A DNA stretch of 8,825 bases, taken from contig CAHJWV010000582.1 in the NCBI GenBank assembly GCA_903643055.1, positions 1 to 8,825 of the forward strand, written 5' to 3'. The notes under the pieces are model-generated. The model had not been told where the DNA came from. It worked only from the letters and a program-made list of their open reading frames with translations, and ran no database searches. Source of the stretch: Burkholderiales bacterium. GTDB taxonomy: Bacteria; Pseudomonadota; Gammaproteobacteria; Burkholderiales; Burkholderiaceae. A program made the translations under genes and the position numbers. Shown here in pieces: positions 7,356-8,825 of this stretch; position 1 is the first letter of the stretch; each line of letters begins with the position of its first letter.

Positions 7356-7361
7356 CTCCTT
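7356..7361 (-). promoter_or_regulatory. Shine-Dalgarno fixing the kinase start
   Basis: AAGGAG on the minus strand is followed by a 6-nt spacer and GTG (7349-7347). It is the best ribosome-binding site near the kinase gene. It favours this start over the in-frame GTG at 7382-7380, which has only GC-rich sequence upstream. Confidence 0.7.
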
Positions 7362-7383
7362 CGTGCGCCGGGCCCGGCGCACG
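7362..7383. promoter_or_regulatory. Perfect 22-bp palindrome in the operon leader
   Basis: The half-site CGTGCGCCGGG (7362-7372) is exactly mirrored by its complement at 7373-7383. The palindrome directly abuts the AAGGAG of the kinase gene. In DNA it could be an operator for a dimeric regulator; in the mRNA it could fold into a very GC-rich hairpin that crowds the ribosome-binding site. The palindrome is seen directly; the function is inferred. Confidence 0.55.
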
Positions 7384-7534
7384 GGAGCGCGCGGCAGGGG
7401 GCCGGCCGGCGCGAATTATCGGCGAAGGGTGGGCTGCATTGTTGGCATGGGCCGCAGCGGCCGACCCTGTCAAGCCCCGTCAGATCAAAACATCAAACCA
7501 GGCAGGCCCATCCCGATGGATCAACCACCACCGA
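7384..7534 (-). promoter_or_regulatory. Likely promoter region of the kinase operon
   Basis: This is the gap between the transporter stop and the kinase leader. Read on the minus strand it has a consensus TTGACA (7473-7468), but with no good -10 at 16-18 bp. It also has a separate GATAAT (7420-7415) that would suit a -10 about 65 nt before the GTG but lacks a clear -35. A 13-bp interrupted palindrome, GGCCGC-A-GCGGCC, lies at 7450-7462. I see no hairpin plus T-run that would clearly terminate the transporter transcript, so some read-through is possible. Confidence 0.3.
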
Positions 7535-8825
7535 TCAATCGCGGATTTCCATCGCGCGGTTCAGGCTCAGCGCACCCAGCGTGGCAGCCGCGCCTGACAG
7601 CAGATAGACGCTGACGAAGCCCAGGCCGAAGTTGGCCGACAAGCCCAGCGCCACCAACGGCGCGAAAGCAGCACCGAACAGCCAGGCCAGATCGGAGGTC
7701 AGCGCCGCGCCGGTGTAGCGGTAATGCGACTCGAAGTTCGCCGTTACCGCGCCGGCCGCCTGACCGTACGACAGGCCCAACAGCGTGAAGCCGACCAGCA
7801 TGAAGAGGTCTTGGCCGATCGTGCCGCCGCCCAGCAAGGTCGGCGCGAAGCCGCTGAACACCGCGATCATGCTGGCCAGCGTGCCCAGCGTGCGGCGGCG
7901 GCCATAGCGGTCGGCGATCAAGCCCGACGCCAGAATGCCCAAGGCCGCGAGGCCGGCACCGACGATCTCGACCACCATGAACTCGGTGATCGATTGCTTC
8001 GAGAAGAGCTTGATCCACGACAGCGGGAACACCGTGACGATGTGGAACAGCGCATAACTGGCCAGCGCCGCGAAGGCGCCGATCACCAGCGTCGAGCCCT
8101 GGTTGCGCACCAGCTCGCTGACATCGGTCGGCTCCAGCTCATTGGATTCGAGCAGCTCGTCGTATTCATGGGTGGCCACCAGGCGCAGCCGCGCAAACAG
8201 CGCCACCACGTTGATCGCGAAGGCCACGTAGAAGGCATAGCGCCAGCCCCAGCTCAAAAAATCATCGGGCTCGAGGCTCGAATACAGGAAGGCGAACAGC
8301 CCGCTGGCCAGCGCAAAGCCCACTGGCGCGCCGAGTTGGCCGAGCGCGGCATACCAGCCGCGGCGGCTCTTCGGCGCGTTCAGCGCGAGCAGGGTCGGCA
8401 GGCCATCCCACGAGCCGCCGAGCGCCAGCCCCTGGCCGACACGGAAGATCGCCAGCAGCACGATCGAAGTCGGCCCGAGGCTCGCAAAGCCCGGCAGAAA
8501 GGCCATGCCGGCGGTCGACGAGCCGAGCAGGAACAAGGCCGCGGTGAGCTTGGCTTCGCGGCCGAAGCGGCCCTGCAGCTTCATGAACAGCACCGTGCCG
8601 ATCGGCCGGGCGACGAAGGCCAACGCGAACAACGCGAAGGAATACAGCGTGCCTTCGAGGGCTTTTTCGAACGGGAAGAAGACGGCGGGAAAAACCAGCA
8701 CCGACGCGATGCCGAACACGAAGAAGTCGAAGTTTTCGGAGGCGCGGCCGATCACCACGCCAACGGCGATCTCACCGGGCGCAATGTGGGAATCATGGGC
8801 AGACAGCTGCCGGGCATCGCGCCCG
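7535..8825 (-). CDS. MFS transporter, MHS (ProP/ShiA-like) group, 5'-partial
   Basis: The frame is open through the right edge, so the true start lies outside; 429 residues are in the window, numbered here from base 8824. It is a polytopic inner-membrane protein of about 12 helices. Typical metabolite:H+ symporter features include ENFDFFVFGIASVLVFP in TM1, ARPIGTVLFM after TM2, SWGWRYAFYVAFAINVV around TM6, a charged central loop (about 212-243) and a full GLIADRYGRRRTL motif (301-313). The family moves organic acids, osmolytes or shikimate with protons; the substrate here cannot be told. Two signature positions differ from the usual pattern: the loop after TM2 reads KLQGRFGREAK, with Gln-Gly where Gly-Asp is usual before R-x-GR, and the normal GGEWGGA reads GGSWDGL (136-142). 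The GTG at 8758 is not the real start, because conserved N-terminal sequence (ARQLSAHD) continues upstream. It ends 185 bp before the kinase start and is probably a separate unit. Confidence 0.88.
   Translation of the reverse strand, partial: GRDARQLSAHDSHIAPGEIAVGVVIGRASENFDFFVFGIASVLVFPAVFFPFEKALEGTLYSFALFALAFVARPIGTVLFMKLQGRFGREAKLTAALFLLGSSTAGMAFLPGFASLGPTSIVLLAIFRVGQGLALGGSWDGLPTLLALNAPKSRRGWYAALGQLGAPVGFALASGLFAFLYSSLEPDDFLSWGWRYAFYVAFAINVVALFARLRLVATHEYDELLESNELEPTDVSELVRNQGSTLVIGAFAALASYALFHIVTVFPLSWIKLFSKQSITEFMVVEIVGAGLAALGILASGLIADRYGRRRTLGTLASMIAVFSGFAPTLLGGGTIGQDLFMLVGFTLLGLSYGQAAGAVTANFESHYRYTGAALTSDLAWLFGAAFAPLVALGLSANFGLGFVSVYLLSGAAATLGALSLNRAMEIRD

Noticed and set aside
7350..7382. 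11-codon upstream extension of the hybrid kinase to the GTG at 7382
   Set aside because: It would place the start inside the palindrome with no Shine-Dalgarno, whereas AAGGAG sits 6 nt before the GTG at 7349.
7445..7473. TTGACA at 7473-7468 as a full sigma-70 promoter
   Set aside because: The -35 is perfect but the hexamers at 16-18 bp spacing (around CCATGC) do not resemble TATAAT, so only the isolated element is noted.

Overview
The window comes from a high-GC genome, probably a betaproteobacterium of the Burkholderiales. I infer this from the strong G/C bias at third codon positions, the GTG and TTG starts, and the protein families present; I cannot prove it from the sequence alone. No rRNA, tRNA, CRISPR array or recognisable insertion sequence is visible.

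Left part (1-1094): about 300 bp without a convincing gene, carrying two adjacent hairpins. Then comes a plus-strand remnant of a secreted S9-family (prolyl-oligopeptidase-like) peptidase. It keeps the signal peptide and the first ~180 codons, and the gene's extreme C-terminus follows directly in a different frame. The whole catalytic domain appears to be lost.

Centre (1095-7349, all minus strand): a tightly packed four-gene signalling operon, read right to left. Gene 1 is a ~1195-residue membrane hybrid histidine kinase (TM-CHASE3-TM-GAF-long coiled coil-HisKA-HATPase_c-REC-REC-REC). Gene 2 is a CheR-type glutamate methyltransferase. Gene 3 is a stand-alone CheB methylesterase domain without a receiver. 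Gene 4 is a REC-HisKA-HATPase_c protein. All three junctions are 4-nt stop/start overlaps (ATGA, TTGA, ATGA), which implies translational coupling. The middle overlap fixes a TTG start for the CheB gene. No chemoreceptor, CheA, CheW, CheY, HPt or DNA-binding output domain is encoded here, so the CheR/CheB pair most likely serves the kinases rather than flagellar chemotaxis. An uninterrupted 11-heptad, Glu/Gln-rich coiled coil in the large kinase is a candidate substrate.

Right part (7350-8825): an intergenic region with a perfect 22-bp palindrome abutting the Shine-Dalgarno of the kinase operon. Beyond it lies a minus-strand MFS transporter of the metabolite:H+ symporter (MHS/ProP/ShiA-like) group, whose N-terminus runs off the window. 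The transporter is probably a separate transcription unit.

The main point of interest is the compact CheR/CheB plus dual-kinase operon. Related hybrid-kinase/CheR/CheB associations are known in proteobacteria, so the layout is not claimed as new, but its substrate and output cannot be read from the sequence.
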